Under the pieces are notes generated by a model, which saw nothing but the letters and a program-made list of their open reading frames with translations, did no database searches and was not told where the DNA came from. 64,000 nt of DNA, taken from NCBI RefSeq assembly GCF_030518795.1, contig NZ_CP130427.1, positions 6,138,001-6,202,000 of the forward strand, written 5' to 3'. The translations under genes were made by a program, and so were the position numbers. The stretch is from Micromonospora sp. NBRC 110009. Its GTDB lineage: Bacteria; Actinomycetota; Actinomycetes; Mycobacteriales; Micromonosporaceae. Numbering within the stretch: the stretch's first letter is position 1; each line of letters opens with the position of its first letter. Shown one piece after another: positions 1 through 8,834 of this stretch.

Positions 1-249
1 AGCTGCACGATGTTCTTGCGTCGGTCCTGAGGGCTGCGGCGCCCGCTCAACGAGTTCCTTCCCCTCCAAGGCGTCGACAAGGGCCACCCTCGTACAGCCA
101 GCAGCCCGCTTCGCAGACGCTCAGTGCGGTATCGAAGGAGACGAACATGACGCCGCCGACGAGCACACCGTCCAGCCAACTGCCCCGGCAACCCTCCCGG
201 GCCCCCTTCCCGGGATCGTCCTCCGCCGCGCCGAGCCCGGGTCGGCACA
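1..249. other. No convincing gene; possible 5' gene relic
   Basis: I see no convincing gene here. An excellent Shine-Dalgarno site (AAGGAG, 136-141) lies 6 nt before an ATG at 147. The frame that follows is only 63 codons of Thr/Pro/Ser-rich sequence, and it runs into the 3' end of the minus-strand PadR gene. It may be the stump of a secreted-protein gene cut off by rearrangement, or chance. Confidence 0.25.
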
Positions 250-789
250 CTAGGCCTGTGTCGGAGCCCCTTCCAGCGCGGCCAGAGTCTCTCGCAGCCA
301 CTTCAGCTCGGTCCGAGTCGTCGCCGTCGCGATCGTGAACAGCCCCTGCCGGAACGGGTCGTCGAAGTCAGCGGCGCGCAGCGGCCGGTCGCCGTCCCAG
401 AAGAAGCTGGCGGGCTGGGTGAGGAATTCGAGCCGCCGCCGCAACACCGCGGCCTGCTCGGCCGGGTTGTCGAGCTGGCGCAGGAACCCGAGCAGTGTGA
501 ACCACCGGTTCTCGTCGGTGATGAACAGGTCGTCTGGCTCGCGTAGCCGCTGCATCAGGGCCTTCTCCCCGGTTGCGGTCAGCGATAGTACGTGCCGGGG
601 CGCGGCGACCTGACCCGGCTGCAGCTCGCGTCGTAGCAAGCCGGCCGCCTCCATCCGTTTCAGCAGCGGATACAACGTCCCGTCGGCGATCGGGCGTACG
701 TGCCCGGTCAGCGCGGCGACGCGTTTACGCAGCTCGTACCCGTGCAACGGCTCGTCGCAGAGGAATCCCAGGACCGCAAGCTCCAGCAT
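250..789 (-). CDS. PadR family transcriptional regulator
   Basis: This 179-residue protein opens with MLELAVLGFL followed by LHGYELRKRV and a GTLYPLLKRME segment, the usual winged-helix signature of PadR repressors. The C-terminal half is the helical dimerisation region, making it a full-length PadR of the longer subtype. I start at the ATG at 787-789 because a TATGAT -10 box (797-802, minus strand) ends 7 nt before it, which fits leaderless transcription. An ATG four codons upstream lies inside that box. The gene is divergent from an alpha/beta hydrolase gene 56 bp away, so it probably represses that gene and itself. PadR proteins usually respond to phenolic or other toxic small molecules; the ligand here is unknown. 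Confidence 0.88.
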   Translation of the reverse strand: MLELAVLGFLCDEPLHGYELRKRVAALTGHVRPIADGTLYPLLKRMEAAGLLRRELQPGQVAAPRHVLSLTATGEKALMQRLREPDDLFITDENRWFTLLGFLRQLDNPAEQAAVLRRRLEFLTQPASFFWDGDRPLRAADFDDPFRQGLFTIATATTRTELKWLRETLAALEGAPTQA

Positions 790-845
790 GATCAAAATCA
801 TACCCCCTTGCCGGGATACCTCGGAATCTAGATATCTTCTGCGCC
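790..845. promoter_or_regulatory. Divergent promoter/operator, padR and hydrolase
   Basis: The 56 bp between the two divergent genes hold a minus-strand -10 box TATGAT (797-802) and a plus-strand -35/-10 pair: TTGCCG at 808-813 and TAGATAT at 829-835. Two overlapping palindromes, ATCTAGAT (826-833) and AGATATCT (830-837), cover the plus-strand -10 box, a natural site for PadR binding. The plus-strand -10 box ends about 10 nt before the ATG at 846, so that mRNA has almost no leader. Confidence 0.55.
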
Positions 846-1622
846 ATGCATAGCGCTCAAGTCCTCCCCGACGGCTCCCAGATGCGCTGGGTCGAGATCG
901 CCGGTGTCCAGCCCACCCGCGTCTACATCCACGGTCTCGGCGCCAGCTCTGCGCCCTACTACGCGGAGGCGGTCGCTCAACCCGCGCTGGCCGGTCACCG
1001 CTCACTGCTGATCGACCTGCTCGGTTTCGGGATCAGCGACCGGCCCGCCGACCAGGCGTACACCCTTGAAATGCACGCAGACGTTCTGGCCCGCGCGCTC
1101 GACCAGGCCGCGGTGGCTCAGGCCGACGTGATCGCGCACAGTCTGGGCGGCGCCGTTGCGTGCGTGCTCGCGGCTCGTCATCCCCAGCTCGTACGCCGAA
1201 TGGTGCTGGTCGATCCGGTATTGGACCCGGTACGACCCCTTCCGGCGGTCAAGCGCCCGGGGAGCTCGGGCATTGGCGTGTACCGGTCGGAGGCCGAGTT
1301 CCTCGACCACGGCTGGGCCGAGACGATGGATCACGTCGGCCCGCAATGGGCCGCCACGATGCGTCTGGCCGGGCCGCAGGCGCTCTACCGCACGGCGATC
1401 AACGCGCTACTCGGGAGTACGCCGACACCACGCGAGCACCTGGAGAGCCTCACGATTCCGCGTACGCTGTTGTATCCCGCGGCGGACGGACCGCGCTTCG
1501 ACGCCGACCGGCTGACCGCCGCAGGCGTCGCGGCGGTGGCGATCCCCGACAGCGGTCACAACATCATGATCGACAACGTCGACATGTTCACCCGCGCCGT
1601 CGCCGCCACATTACGTGACTGA
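846..1622 (+). CDS. Alpha/beta hydrolase
   Basis: This is a 258-residue cytoplasmic alpha/beta-fold hydrolase. An HGLGASS oxyanion-hole motif lies near residue 29, the nucleophile elbow is AHSLGG, the acid is probably in the strand before the C-terminal lid (AADGPRF), and the catalytic histidine is in DSGHN near the C-terminus. The triad order and length match the esterase/lactonase-like group, but the substrate cannot be read. There is no signal peptide. The gene is the obvious target of the divergent PadR regulator, so it may help remove the compound PadR senses. Confidence 0.85.
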   Translation: MHSAQVLPDGSQMRWVEIAGVQPTRVYIHGLGASSAPYYAEAVAQPALAGHRSLLIDLLGFGISDRPADQAYTLEMHADVLARALDQAAVAQADVIAHSLGGAVACVLAARHPQLVRRMVLVDPVLDPVRPLPAVKRPGSSGIGVYRSEAEFLDHGWAETMDHVGPQWAATMRLAGPQALYRTAINALLGSTPTPREHLESLTIPRTLLYPAADGPRFDADRLTAAGVAAVAIPDSGHNIMIDNVDMFTRAVAATLRD

Positions 1623-1941
1623 CGTGATGTGGATTGGCCGGCGATGAGGTCGCACAGCCGTCGGTCGCCCCAGGCCGTCCAGGTGGGACGCTCACCGTCA
1701 CGCCTCGCCTCAAGTAATGCTCAAATCCGCTGCGGGCAAGCGATCGAAACGAAGAACGCGCATACGCTCACCGCACCCGGCTCGCTCGCGGTCCTCCCCG
1801 AACCGGTCACGGCGGCGACCGTCTTCCTGCCCGGGCCGACCCTGCGCGAGTCCAGCACGACCGTCCTGACCGGAGCCGCCCGAGCCGAAACAGGGCCGGC
1901 CACCGGCGTAGCTATACGTCGCAAGCAGAAGGAGGGGGAGC
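1623..1941. other. Intergenic region with promoter of M14 gene
   Basis: I see no gene in these 319 bases. Near the downstream end there is a TATACG box (about 1914-1919), then a very strong Shine-Dalgarno run (AAGGAGGGGG, about 1929-1938) just ahead of the M14 carboxypeptidase ATG. The short frames on both strands look like chance frames in GC-rich DNA. Confidence 0.4.
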
Positions 1942-4419
1942 ATGCGACACATACGACGACGCATCGCGCTTCTCGCGCTGCCCGCCATGGTGGGAAGCTT
2001 TCTCATGACGACCGCGCCCGCGGGCGCGGATCCCACCGGGTCCGCAGCCACAGCGGGCTCGGGGCGATCCCGCCTCGAGGATCCGGAGGCGGTACGCCTC
2101 GTACGCATCCAGCTGACCGGCGCCGACCTGCTGGACAAGGTGGTCGCCGCCGGCTTCGACCTCGAACACGGCCTCCAGCGCGTGCCCGCCGGCATCGAGG
2201 GCGAGGCGGTGGTGACCGCCGAGCAGATCGCCGAACTCGAGGCGATGGGCGTCAAGATCCTCAGCGACGGCGAGGGCTTCGCCTGGAGCGAGGAAGCCGA
2301 CGGCGGGCTACAGGCATTCCGCGCGAAGGCTGTCCAGCCGCTCACCCATGAGGAGACGGTGCGAGTCGTTCGCGCCGACTGGTTCACGACGAAGGGCCAG
2401 GGTTTCCTCTACGTCGAGGCGCGGACCACCGAAGGGGCGCAGACGAACCCGATCGTCGGGATGCACCTCGAGAACGACTCGGGCCCGGGGACGTCGTTCG
2501 GGTTCGCCCGGACGATGAGCCGGTTCGTCGACTCCGGGCAGTACATGTTCCACCGGGACCTGTTCAAGCTCGACGCACGCCCGAACCAGATCCGGGTCAC
2601 GAGCTCGACCGGAGGCGTCGCCACCGGGTATGTCTCCAACTGGCTCGAGGACGGCGCGCCGCCGCTGACCTCGACGCCGGGATACCAGTCGGACTTTGTC
2701 GACGGCTACAAGCACCCGCAGCAGCTCTACCGCCGCGCCGAGGAGATCGCCCGCCAGTACCCGGACATTGCCGAGATCGTCTACCTGCCCAACAAGACCA
2801 ACGGCTACCAGCGCAAGGCGCAGGCCACGATCGGTGGTACGGGGCAGGCCGCGGTCGTCGTCAGCTCGGCGGCGTGGGGCCACCAGGGTGGCAACGACAT
2901 CACCGTCGAGTTCGTGAACCGGCCCGGCGCGAACCTCCCGCTCGCGGTCGAGGTGGCGGGCAAGGCGATTCGCGTCCTCCTCGCGAAGGACGCCTCCGGT
3001 GGGCTCGCGAGTACGGCCGCACAGGTGGCTGCGGCGCTGGAGAGCCAGTCCCAGGGTCTGATCGACCGGGCGCACCCGTATCGCACCAACGCGGGCACCG
3101 GCATCGTCGCGCCGACGTCCGGCCCGGTCGCGCTGACCGACTTCCTCGACCAGAAGCGCGCCGGCGCTCCGGAGGGCGAGGTGCCGCGCGGCCCGGCCAC
3201 CATCCCCGTCCTGCGGATCGGCAAGCACCGCGACGGCAGGAACCCGGGCGTCCTCATTCAGGCGCAGGACCACGCCCGCGAATGGGTGCCCGCGGCGACC
3301 TCGCTGGAGGCGGCCGAGCGTCTGGTGCACAACTACAAGTCCGACTGGGAGACGAAGAAGATCGTCGACAGCACCGACGTCTTCCTCATCCTGTCCAACA
3401 ACCCCGATGGGGCGAACTACAGCTTCTACAACTTCGCGTCGCAGCGCCGGAACATGACCAACCACTGCCCGGACGAGAACGCCGATCCGGCCCGGCGCAA
3501 CTCCTGGGGTGTCGACCTGAACCGGAACTACCGGGTCGGGTCGGGCCACGACGGCTACGCGGGCGGATCGAGCAGCTGCATCAGCGACACCTACCAGGGA
3601 CCGGAGAAGCTGTCCGAGCCCGAGTCGAAGAACATCATCTGGCTCGTTGAGAAGTACTCCAACATCAAGTTCATGATGTCGGTGCACTCCAACGGCGGCC
3701 AGTTGTTCTGGCAGCCCGGCGCCTACATCGCCGACGGCCGGATCACCACGCCGCGCCCGCCGCTGGGTGACGAGGCGTTTTACTGGCAGTCGGCCGCCCG
3801 GATCCTCTCGCAGGTCAAGGCGCACCGGGAGACCGTTGTCACGCCGGAGAACGTCGGTGGTTCCTCGGACGTCCTCTACTCCTCCGCGGGCAACGTTCGC
3901 GAGGACCTGTACCACACCTACGGCATCTACGCCTTCGGCTGGGAGGTCGGCGGCTCGGTCTACAACCCGGCCACCGGCAACTGGCAGGGCGGTTCGTTCC
4001 AGCCGGCGTGGGTTGGGAACCCGGATCTCGTCAGCGGCCACTCCGAGACGATGGAGTACGCCAACGGGATCATGGAGATGTTCCGGGTCGCGGCGGAGTG
4101 GGGCAAGGACCACCAGAAGCCGACGTCTCGGCTCGCTCCCGGCGGCGGGAAGTACTCCGGTCCCGTCGACGTGCGCTTCGAGACAAGCGAGCCGGCCACC
4201 ATCTACTACACGACGGACGGCAGCCGGCCCACGCTCGAGTCGCCTCGCTACGAGGCGACGGAGTTCCGTGAGCCCGGGCAGGTGTTCCACGTAACGGAAA
4301 CGACGACGTTCCGCTGGTTCTCGGTCGACAGCGCCGGCAACATCGAACAGAACTACGACCCAGCGAACAACGACACGCGCAACAACTACCGCACGGCGAC
4401 CATCAGCCTCGAGCAGTAG
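1942..4419 (+). CDS. Secreted M14 zinc carboxypeptidase with insert and C-terminal chitobiase-like domain
   Basis: This 825-residue protein has a cleavable signal peptide (MRHIRRRI..., Ala-rich end near residue 29). An N-terminal propeptide-like region of about 230 residues is followed by a carboxypeptidase A-type domain. Zinc ligands are H444 and E447 in DHAREW and H582 in VHSNG, and the catalytic Glu is E668 in WEVGG. An unusual block of roughly 120 residues (about 300-420) separates the first catalytic-domain strand from the zinc motif. Residues from about 735 to the end (PGGGKYSGPV, YYTTDGS) resemble the chitobiase/hexosaminidase C-terminal immunoglobulin-like domain, often used for surface or polysaccharide contact. 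It presumably trims peptides outside the cell. The start has a near-perfect Shine-Dalgarno site. Confidence 0.88.
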   Translation: MRHIRRRIALLALPAMVGSFLMTTAPAGADPTGSAATAGSGRSRLEDPEAVRLVRIQLTGADLLDKVVAAGFDLEHGLQRVPAGIEGEAVVTAEQIAELEAMGVKILSDGEGFAWSEEADGGLQAFRAKAVQPLTHEETVRVVRADWFTTKGQGFLYVEARTTEGAQTNPIVGMHLENDSGPGTSFGFARTMSRFVDSGQYMFHRDLFKLDARPNQIRVTSSTGGVATGYVSNWLEDGAPPLTSTPGYQSDFVDGYKHPQQLYRRAEEIARQYPDIAEIVYLPNKTNGYQRKAQATIGGTGQAAVVVSSAAWGHQGGNDITVEFVNRPGANLPLAVEVAGKAIRVLLAKDASGGLASTAAQVAAALESQSQGLIDRAHPYRTNAGTGIVAPTSGPVALTDFLDQKRAGAPEGEVPRGPATIPVLRIGKHRDGRNPGVLIQAQDHAREWVPAATSLEAAERLVHNYKSDWETKKIVDSTDVFLILSNNPDGANYSFYNFASQRRNMTNHCPDENADPARRNSWGVDLNRNYRVGSGHDGYAGGSSSCISDTYQGPEKLSEPESKNIIWLVEKYSNIKFMMSVHSNGGQLFWQPGAYIADGRITTPRPPLGDEAFYWQSAARILSQVKAHRETVVTPENVGGSSDVLYSSAGNVREDLYHTYGIYAFGWEVGGSVYNPATGNWQGGSFQPAWVGNPDLVSGHSETMEYANGIMEMFRVAAEWGKDHQKPTSRLAPGGGKYSGPVDVRFETSEPATIYYTTDGSRPTLESPRYEATEFREPGQVFHVTETTTFRWFSVDSAGNIEQNYDPANNDTRNNYRTATISLEQ

Positions 4420-4447
4420 CCGGGCGACAAACCGCCCTTCCCGTGAT

Positions 4448-4490
4448 CATTGCCTCGTCAGTTGGTTCCGCTCGCGCTGACGAGGCAATG
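4448..4490. terminator. Hairpin, 14-bp arms
   Basis: Perfect 14-bp inverted arms (CATTGCCTCGTCAG at 4448-4461 and its complement at 4477-4490) enclose a 15-nt loop, 28 bp after the carboxypeptidase stop. No T-run follows, as is common in actinomycete terminators. Confidence 0.55.
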
Positions 4491-4669
4491 GTCGCGCGTG
4501 GACAGCTCAGGTGCCTCACGTTCTATCACCACAGTAGAAGAACGCCGGCGCTCACCAGCGGCATGAGCGGGAACGCCGACGAGGTGGTGCGCTCAGGGTG
4601 CACCACAAATCTGGGGCCCGCTGAGCGCTTCGCTGCCGGCCCACACAGTCCCGCAGGCGCTCGTCCCGA

Positions 4670-4698
4670 GACGGCCGGACCTTCCAGGTCCGGCCGTC
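4670..4698. terminator. Hairpin between convergent genes, 12-bp arms
   Basis: GACGGCCGGACC (4670-4681) pairs perfectly with 4687-4698 across a 5-nt loop. It lies between the M14 gene (plus) and the minus-strand ECF relic and S8 protease gene, so it could end transcription from both sides. Confidence 0.6.
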
Positions 4699-4701
4699 CC
4701 G

Positions 4702-4890
4702 TCATGTGCGGAGTGCTTCTCGGCGCCCGACCGGATGGTCCCGCTGGGCGGCGTCATGGGTCAGGAAGATCGCCCTGCCGCAGGCAGCGACGGCGTCGTC
4801 AGCCCGTCCGAGCCGGACGAGCAGGTGGGCGCGTGCCGCCGAACAGCTGGGCCGCGACGCCGATCGCGGCGTCGCGGCCCATCCGCTCAC
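4702..4890 (-). pseudogene. C-terminal relic of an ECF sigma factor (SigJ/DUF6596-like)
   Basis: The minus strand carries about 45 codons reading ARAHLLVRLGRADDAVAA, then CGRAIFLTHDAAQRD and a terminal Arg-rich stretch ending in TGA. That is the typical TPR-like tail of ECF41/DUF6596-type RNA polymerase sigma factors. The promoter-binding regions 2 and 4 are absent; upstream the sequence runs at once into the 3' end of the S8 protease gene. I read it as a leftover C-terminus, probably stranded when the protease gene was inserted or neighbouring DNA was deleted. Confidence 0.5.
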
Positions 4891-4909
4891 CTTCCGAGCC
4901 CTTGCGGGA

Positions 4910-7120
4910 TTAGTCCGCGTGCGGCAGTGCGCGCAGGACCGTCAGGGTCATGCTGTTGTTCTTGTAGGACGCCCGGAACAGGTAACCGCCCGCGCTCAGG
5001 ACCCGGTTCTCGGGCAGCGCGTGGAAGCTGCCGTTGATCGAGCCGCCACTCATGACCGTCAGCACGGTTCCCGGGGTCAGCGATCCGCGTACGTCCAGGT
5101 CCAGCTCGCCGGCGAGCGTCAGCTCACCCGCGGCGCGGACGCTGGTGTAGTCGTCGTCGCCCGAGATGGTCACGGCGAGGCGACCCTGCTGGCCGATGTT
5201 CACGTTCCCGCCGACGCTCAGCGCGTTGCCGGCGGTGACAGGCACATCGGTGATCTGCGCCGCCTCCTCCGACGTCAGGCCGGGCTGGAGCACGCCATCG
5301 GTGACGTTGATGTTCCCCGCCACGCTGCCGTTGCCGCCGAGCGTCCCGCCGCGTACGTCGATCGCGCTGGCGTGCGAGCCGATGATCGACAGCTTGCCTG
5401 CCTCGACGCTGCTCGTGCCGTGCCAGGTGTTGTTGCCGGTCAGGAACAGGATGCCGTCGCCCTGCTTGGTGAGGCTGCCCTCGTAGACGCGGGCGTTGCG
5501 GGCCTGCTCGCGGCGCATCCCGATGGCGTAGTCGGACTTGTCGACGTCGCTCGCGTCGGCGGGCAGGCCGTTCGCCCACCCCTTGGCGGCCTTGGTGGCC
5601 TCCCAGGTGGCCGCCTCGGCGGCGTCCTCCTGCTGGCGTGCCCGGATCGCGACGTCGGAGATGTCGTTCGACCAGACGTCATTCTGTCCCTGCAGGTCGG
5701 CCACGAACGGCCCCAGGAACTGGCCCGGGCCCTTCATGGCCTCGCGCAGGCTGACCGTGTGCCAGCCGTTGCGGCTGTCGGGCACCTGCACGATCTGCCC
5801 GCGGGTGGGGTTCAGCACGGCGGTGCCCGCCGCGTCGCTGACCGTGTTGTTCTGCCGGCCGGTGGTGAACATCGTGTAGAGCGCCTGCTCGTTGGTCATG
5901 TACGGGAAACGCTGCATGATCAACGCCAGCGCGGCAGCCGAGTGCGGCCCGGCCATCGACGTTCCCGACGAGCTTCCGTACCGGGGCTCGGGCACACCGT
6001 TGACGACCGACACGGTCGTGCTGTTGATGCCGTTGCTCGGCGCCGTCACGCACGACCACTTCGCCACACCGCACTGGTTGAAGGTCTGCTGGCCGGGGAC
6101 CAGGACAGACCCGTCGGCGTGGAACGTGCGCCCCACCGTGGGGTTGATTCCCGACGTCGTGTACCAGCGGCCCTCCAGCTCCGGCATGAAGTACGGCGCG
6201 GCACCGCGCGGCGACGGGTTCACGTAGCCGCTGTTGCCGGCGGTGAACTGGATGACCGTGCCGGTACGGGCGGCTTCGATGGCACCGTTGAGCCAGCGGA
6301 TGGTCTGGCCGTTCGCATCGACGACCCCGTCCGGGGTGGACCAGAGGCGCCACGCCGTGTTCAGACCGAAGCCCGCGGGGCTGCCGGGCGGCGCGTCGTA
6401 CGTGTTGTAGTTCTCCGTGTTGGGCTGACTGCCCCAGCTGCTGGTGATGATCCGGATGGGCTTGCCGTTCGCCGTCTGGGCGGAATTCACGGCCCGGTAG
6501 ACGTTGGCGATGTAGGCGTTGTCAGGCCGCTGCGCCGCGGTCGCGGTCGCTGGCAGGAGACCGTAGAGCACGCCGTCTGTCTTGCCGGTGTTGCCCATGT
6601 ACACGTTGCTGTTGAACGCGACCCCGTGCATGTTGGCGGCGGGTCCGCCCGGCTGCGTCTCACCAACCCCGTCGCGGCTCGCACCGATGGTCCCGCTGAC
6701 ATGGGTGCCGTGGCTGTCGTTGAACGCCGGGTTGTAGAACCCTGGCGTGGGGCCCGTGTTGCCGCCCTGCGCTTCCACCGAGAAGTAGCGGTCCCCGACT
6801 GCGTAGTTCGTGTCCAGGCTGCCGTGCTCCCGCAGGTGCCCGGCGAAGACGCCCGAGTCGACGACGCCGATGTCCATCCCGGTGCCGGAGTAGCCGGCGG
6901 CGTAGGCGAACTCCGCTCCCATCGACACCAGACCGGCATCCCGGTTGAACTCAGGGGTACGCCAGCTCGCCGGCTCACCGAACCGGCCGGGGTCCCCCTC
7001 ATAGGACGTGATCGGCGGCGCGGACGGCTCCGCCCTCGCCGGCTGTGCGACCGCGCCGAGCACCACTATCGGTGCCAGCGCCGCGATCAGTCCCGTTCTC
7101 ATACGTCTGCTGGTTGGCAT
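4910..7120 (-). CDS. Secreted S8 (subtilisin) protease with autotransporter-type beta repeats
   Basis: This 736-residue protein begins with a Sec signal peptide ending near AQPARA. The subtilase triad is D88 (GVVDSG), H137 (SHGTHVSG) and S388 (SSGTSMAGP), with the oxyanion Asn at N296 (TAGNSG). After a helical linker (about 470-550), residues about 555-730 form a Gly/Asn-rich beta region with the phrase GNNTWHGTSSVEAGKLSI and GGTLGGNGSVAG. That is the autotransporter-associated beta-strand repeat (PATR) seen in Gram-negative passenger domains. The outer-membrane beta-barrel is missing, as expected for a monoderm, so the protein should be released or wall-associated. The start has a GAGGGGG Shine-Dalgarno site. 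It resembles proteobacterial S8 autotransporters more than typical actinobacterial subtilisins, which suggests old transfer. Confidence 0.88.
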   Translation of the reverse strand: MPTSRRMRTGLIAALAPIVVLGAVAQPARAEPSAPPITSYEGDPGRFGEPASWRTPEFNRDAGLVSMGAEFAYAAGYSGTGMDIGVVDSGVFAGHLREHGSLDTNYAVGDRYFSVEAQGGNTGPTPGFYNPAFNDSHGTHVSGTIGASRDGVGETQPGGPAANMHGVAFNSNVYMGNTGKTDGVLYGLLPATATAAQRPDNAYIANVYRAVNSAQTANGKPIRIITSSWGSQPNTENYNTYDAPPGSPAGFGLNTAWRLWSTPDGVVDANGQTIRWLNGAIEAARTGTVIQFTAGNSGYVNPSPRGAAPYFMPELEGRWYTTSGINPTVGRTFHADGSVLVPGQQTFNQCGVAKWSCVTAPSNGINSTTVSVVNGVPEPRYGSSSGTSMAGPHSAAALALIMQRFPYMTNEQALYTMFTTGRQNNTVSDAAGTAVLNPTRGQIVQVPDSRNGWHTVSLREAMKGPGQFLGPFVADLQGQNDVWSNDISDVAIRARQQEDAAEAATWEATKAAKGWANGLPADASDVDKSDYAIGMRREQARNARVYEGSLTKQGDGILFLTGNNTWHGTSSVEAGKLSIIGSHASAIDVRGGTLGGNGSVAGNINVTDGVLQPGLTSEEAAQITDVPVTAGNALSVGGNVNIGQQGRLAVTISGDDDYTSVRAAGELTLAGELDLDVRGSLTPGTVLTVMSGGSINGSFHALPENRVLSAGGYLFRASYKNNSMTLTVLRALPHAD

Positions 7121-7323
7121 TTGCAGCCCCCTCGAAGATCGGTGGGCGGAATTTATCCCGGCGTCCAGATGGGATCAAGACGGCGACGGACACGATTCCA
7201 CCTACCTCCGAAGTGACCGTTGCCGCTGGTGGGGAGGTGCGCCAGGGAAAAGCGTTGCCGACGTGGAAGTCCAGTCAGCCTCACGGGCGATCCAGGATCG
7301 CGGCGCGGACTACGCTGACCGCC

Positions 7324-7737
7324 GTGACGACAATTGAGCAGCTTGAGCGGGACGTTTGGCCGGATCCCAGCCCGGACGCCACCTCTCTGGTCAGGCGTTG
7401 CACCGAGCTGCGACGTAAGCCGTTGGATGAGTTCACGGTCGAAGATCTGCGCATCATGCTCGGGCAAGAGGTTGGCATACCTGCTTTGCTGCCGCGTGCG
7501 GTACGAATCCTGCTCCGCGACCCGCTGGTGGAGGCCGACTATTACCCGGGTGACCTGCTCGCCAACGTGCTGCGGCTACCCGACTCCGCGTGGTCGGGTT
7601 TACCAGCGGAACGGAAGCGGCTGGCATCTGTTCTAGCTGAGCTCGTTGCCGCTCCCCCGTTCTCTGACCCTGACCTTGGACCTCACGACCCGAACCGAGT
7701 GCTTCGTGACGCCACCGTGCGGTTTCTGAGGCAATGA
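7324..7737 (+). CDS. CdiI-like (CdiI_2) contact-dependent inhibition immunity protein
   Basis: I use the GTG at 7324 because a TACGCT -10 box (7311-7316) ends 7 nt before it, which makes the mRNA leaderless and excludes the longer upstream frame. The 137-residue product starts VTTIEQLERDVWP and contains ELRRKPLDEFTVEDLRIMLGQ and YYPGDLLANVLR, which I recognise as the CdiI_2-type immunity family. Such proteins neutralise the C-terminal toxin of a polymorphic effector in the cytoplasm. No toxin or effector gene lies beside it, so it is either an orphan immunity gene or serves a toxin elsewhere in the genome. Confidence 0.7.
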   Translation: MTTIEQLERDVWPDPSPDATSLVRRCTELRRKPLDEFTVEDLRIMLGQEVGIPALLPRAVRILLRDPLVEADYYPGDLLANVLRLPDSAWSGLPAERKRLASVLAELVAAPPFSDPDLGPHDPNRVLRDATVRFLRQ

Positions 7738-7924
7738 GAGCCAACTCCTGGAACAGTCCTACCGGACGAGCCTCAATGGCGGTCGTCAAGCTCCAGGGGA
7801 CGTAGTGGCCTGGGTGTTAGAAGAAGATCAGGGGTGGGCCGTCGCGGTGAGCCGTTAGGGATGCCGCAGAGGGGGTTGGGCCCCGCACCCGACCGTCGAG
7901 GTGCGAGCGGCAGGAGAACCGAGG

Positions 7925-8626
7925 TCAGGTAGTCGTCCGACCTGGCTGCATGACCTCGCCGGTGTCGAAGGCACGGGGACTGGTGCCGTGACCGGTGCTG
8001 TTCCCCGCCGCGCGCCGCCGCAGCGACTGTCGCCCGCTCAGATGACCGAGGGCCAGGGCGCAAAAAATCAGGATCGTCACGGCAATCGTCCGCGGAGCCA
8101 TCTCTGCGAGGTCGCGGGGTGGCGTGCTGCCATAGTTGCGAGAAAATGCGACAGCTGTGGGATGCAGCGCGAATGAAACCAAGGCCGGAATCACAGATAT
8201 CATTCCGAGCCATCGGAAGGGCCTCCTGACGGTCAACCACGTTGCGGACAGACGTCCCACTCCGGATATGAGAATCAGGCTGAGGGGCAAACTCACGGTC
8301 GTGGCCAGCCGGAGGCCGATAGCCATGGCGTGATCAGGAGAACCACCGGGCGGAGTCACCGGCACGAAACCGCCGACGAGCCCCGCGACCAGCGACATGC
8401 TCGCCTGGGTCAGGACGGCCAGCGCCAGCACTCGACCCGCCAGCTTCGGACGACGTACGAGCTCCGGTGCCTGCGCCTCGCCGTTGCGCGCGGCGCGCCA
8501 CACCAGCAGTACAGCAACCAAGGCCGCCGTCGTAGGCGCCCAGAACGCCGCTTCGTTGTCGGATACGCCGACCTGATTCAGGACAAGATAGGTAATCAGT
8601 AGGATCAACAAGGCTCGCCACACGGT
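7925..8626 (-). CDS. Polytopic membrane protein of unknown function
   Basis: I do not recognise the family. The product (about 233 residues) has some six hydrophobic segments: ALLILLITYLVL, a Trp/Ala-rich second helix, LALAVLTQASMSLVAG, LPLSLILISGVG, MISVIPALVSFAL and a last one near TILIFCALALGH. A basic hydrophilic tail follows. The GTG at 8624-8626 is preferred because GATACT lies 6 nt upstream on the minus strand and would give a leaderless message; another start ten codons upstream is possible. It stands alone between convergent and divergent neighbours and gives no context clue. Confidence 0.6.
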   Translation of the reverse strand, partial: TVWRALLILLITYLVLNQVGVSDNEAAFWAPTTAALVAVLLVWRAARNGEAQAPELVRRPKLAGRVLALAVLTQASMSLVAGLVGGFVPVTPPGGSPDHAMAIGLRLATTVSLPLSLILISGVGRLSATWLTVRRPFRWLGMISVIPALVSFALHPTAVAFSRNYGSTPPRDLAEMAPRTIAVTILIFCALALGHLSGRQSLRRRAAGNSTGHGTSPRAFDTGEVMQPGRTTT

Positions 8627-8834
8627 CGCAGTATCTTGTGGGCACGCAGACACCACAAGGCGGAGCCGACCCGCGCCAAGGGCTCAAAGATCGCGCTTAA
8701 CGACCGCAGGAGCGCACACCAGCCGGCGCTGCGGAAGGTGCTCCTGACCCGCAAGGAGGGTCGTTGCGGCCGAGGCCATCAAGCGGGCGAATGTCGAGTG
8801 CCTCACGGCGGCCAGCCGTGGCACGATCCCGCCC

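Noticed and set aside
4443..4913. A long plus-strand frame after the M14 gene
   Set aside because: It crosses two terminator hairpins, has no ribosome site, and its composition is that of a shadow frame; the real coding signal there is the minus-strand sigma relic.
7045..7323. Longer start for the CdiI-like gene
   Set aside because: The extra 93 residues are Arg/Pro-rich without any domain, and a -10 box lies 7 nt before the GTG at 7324.
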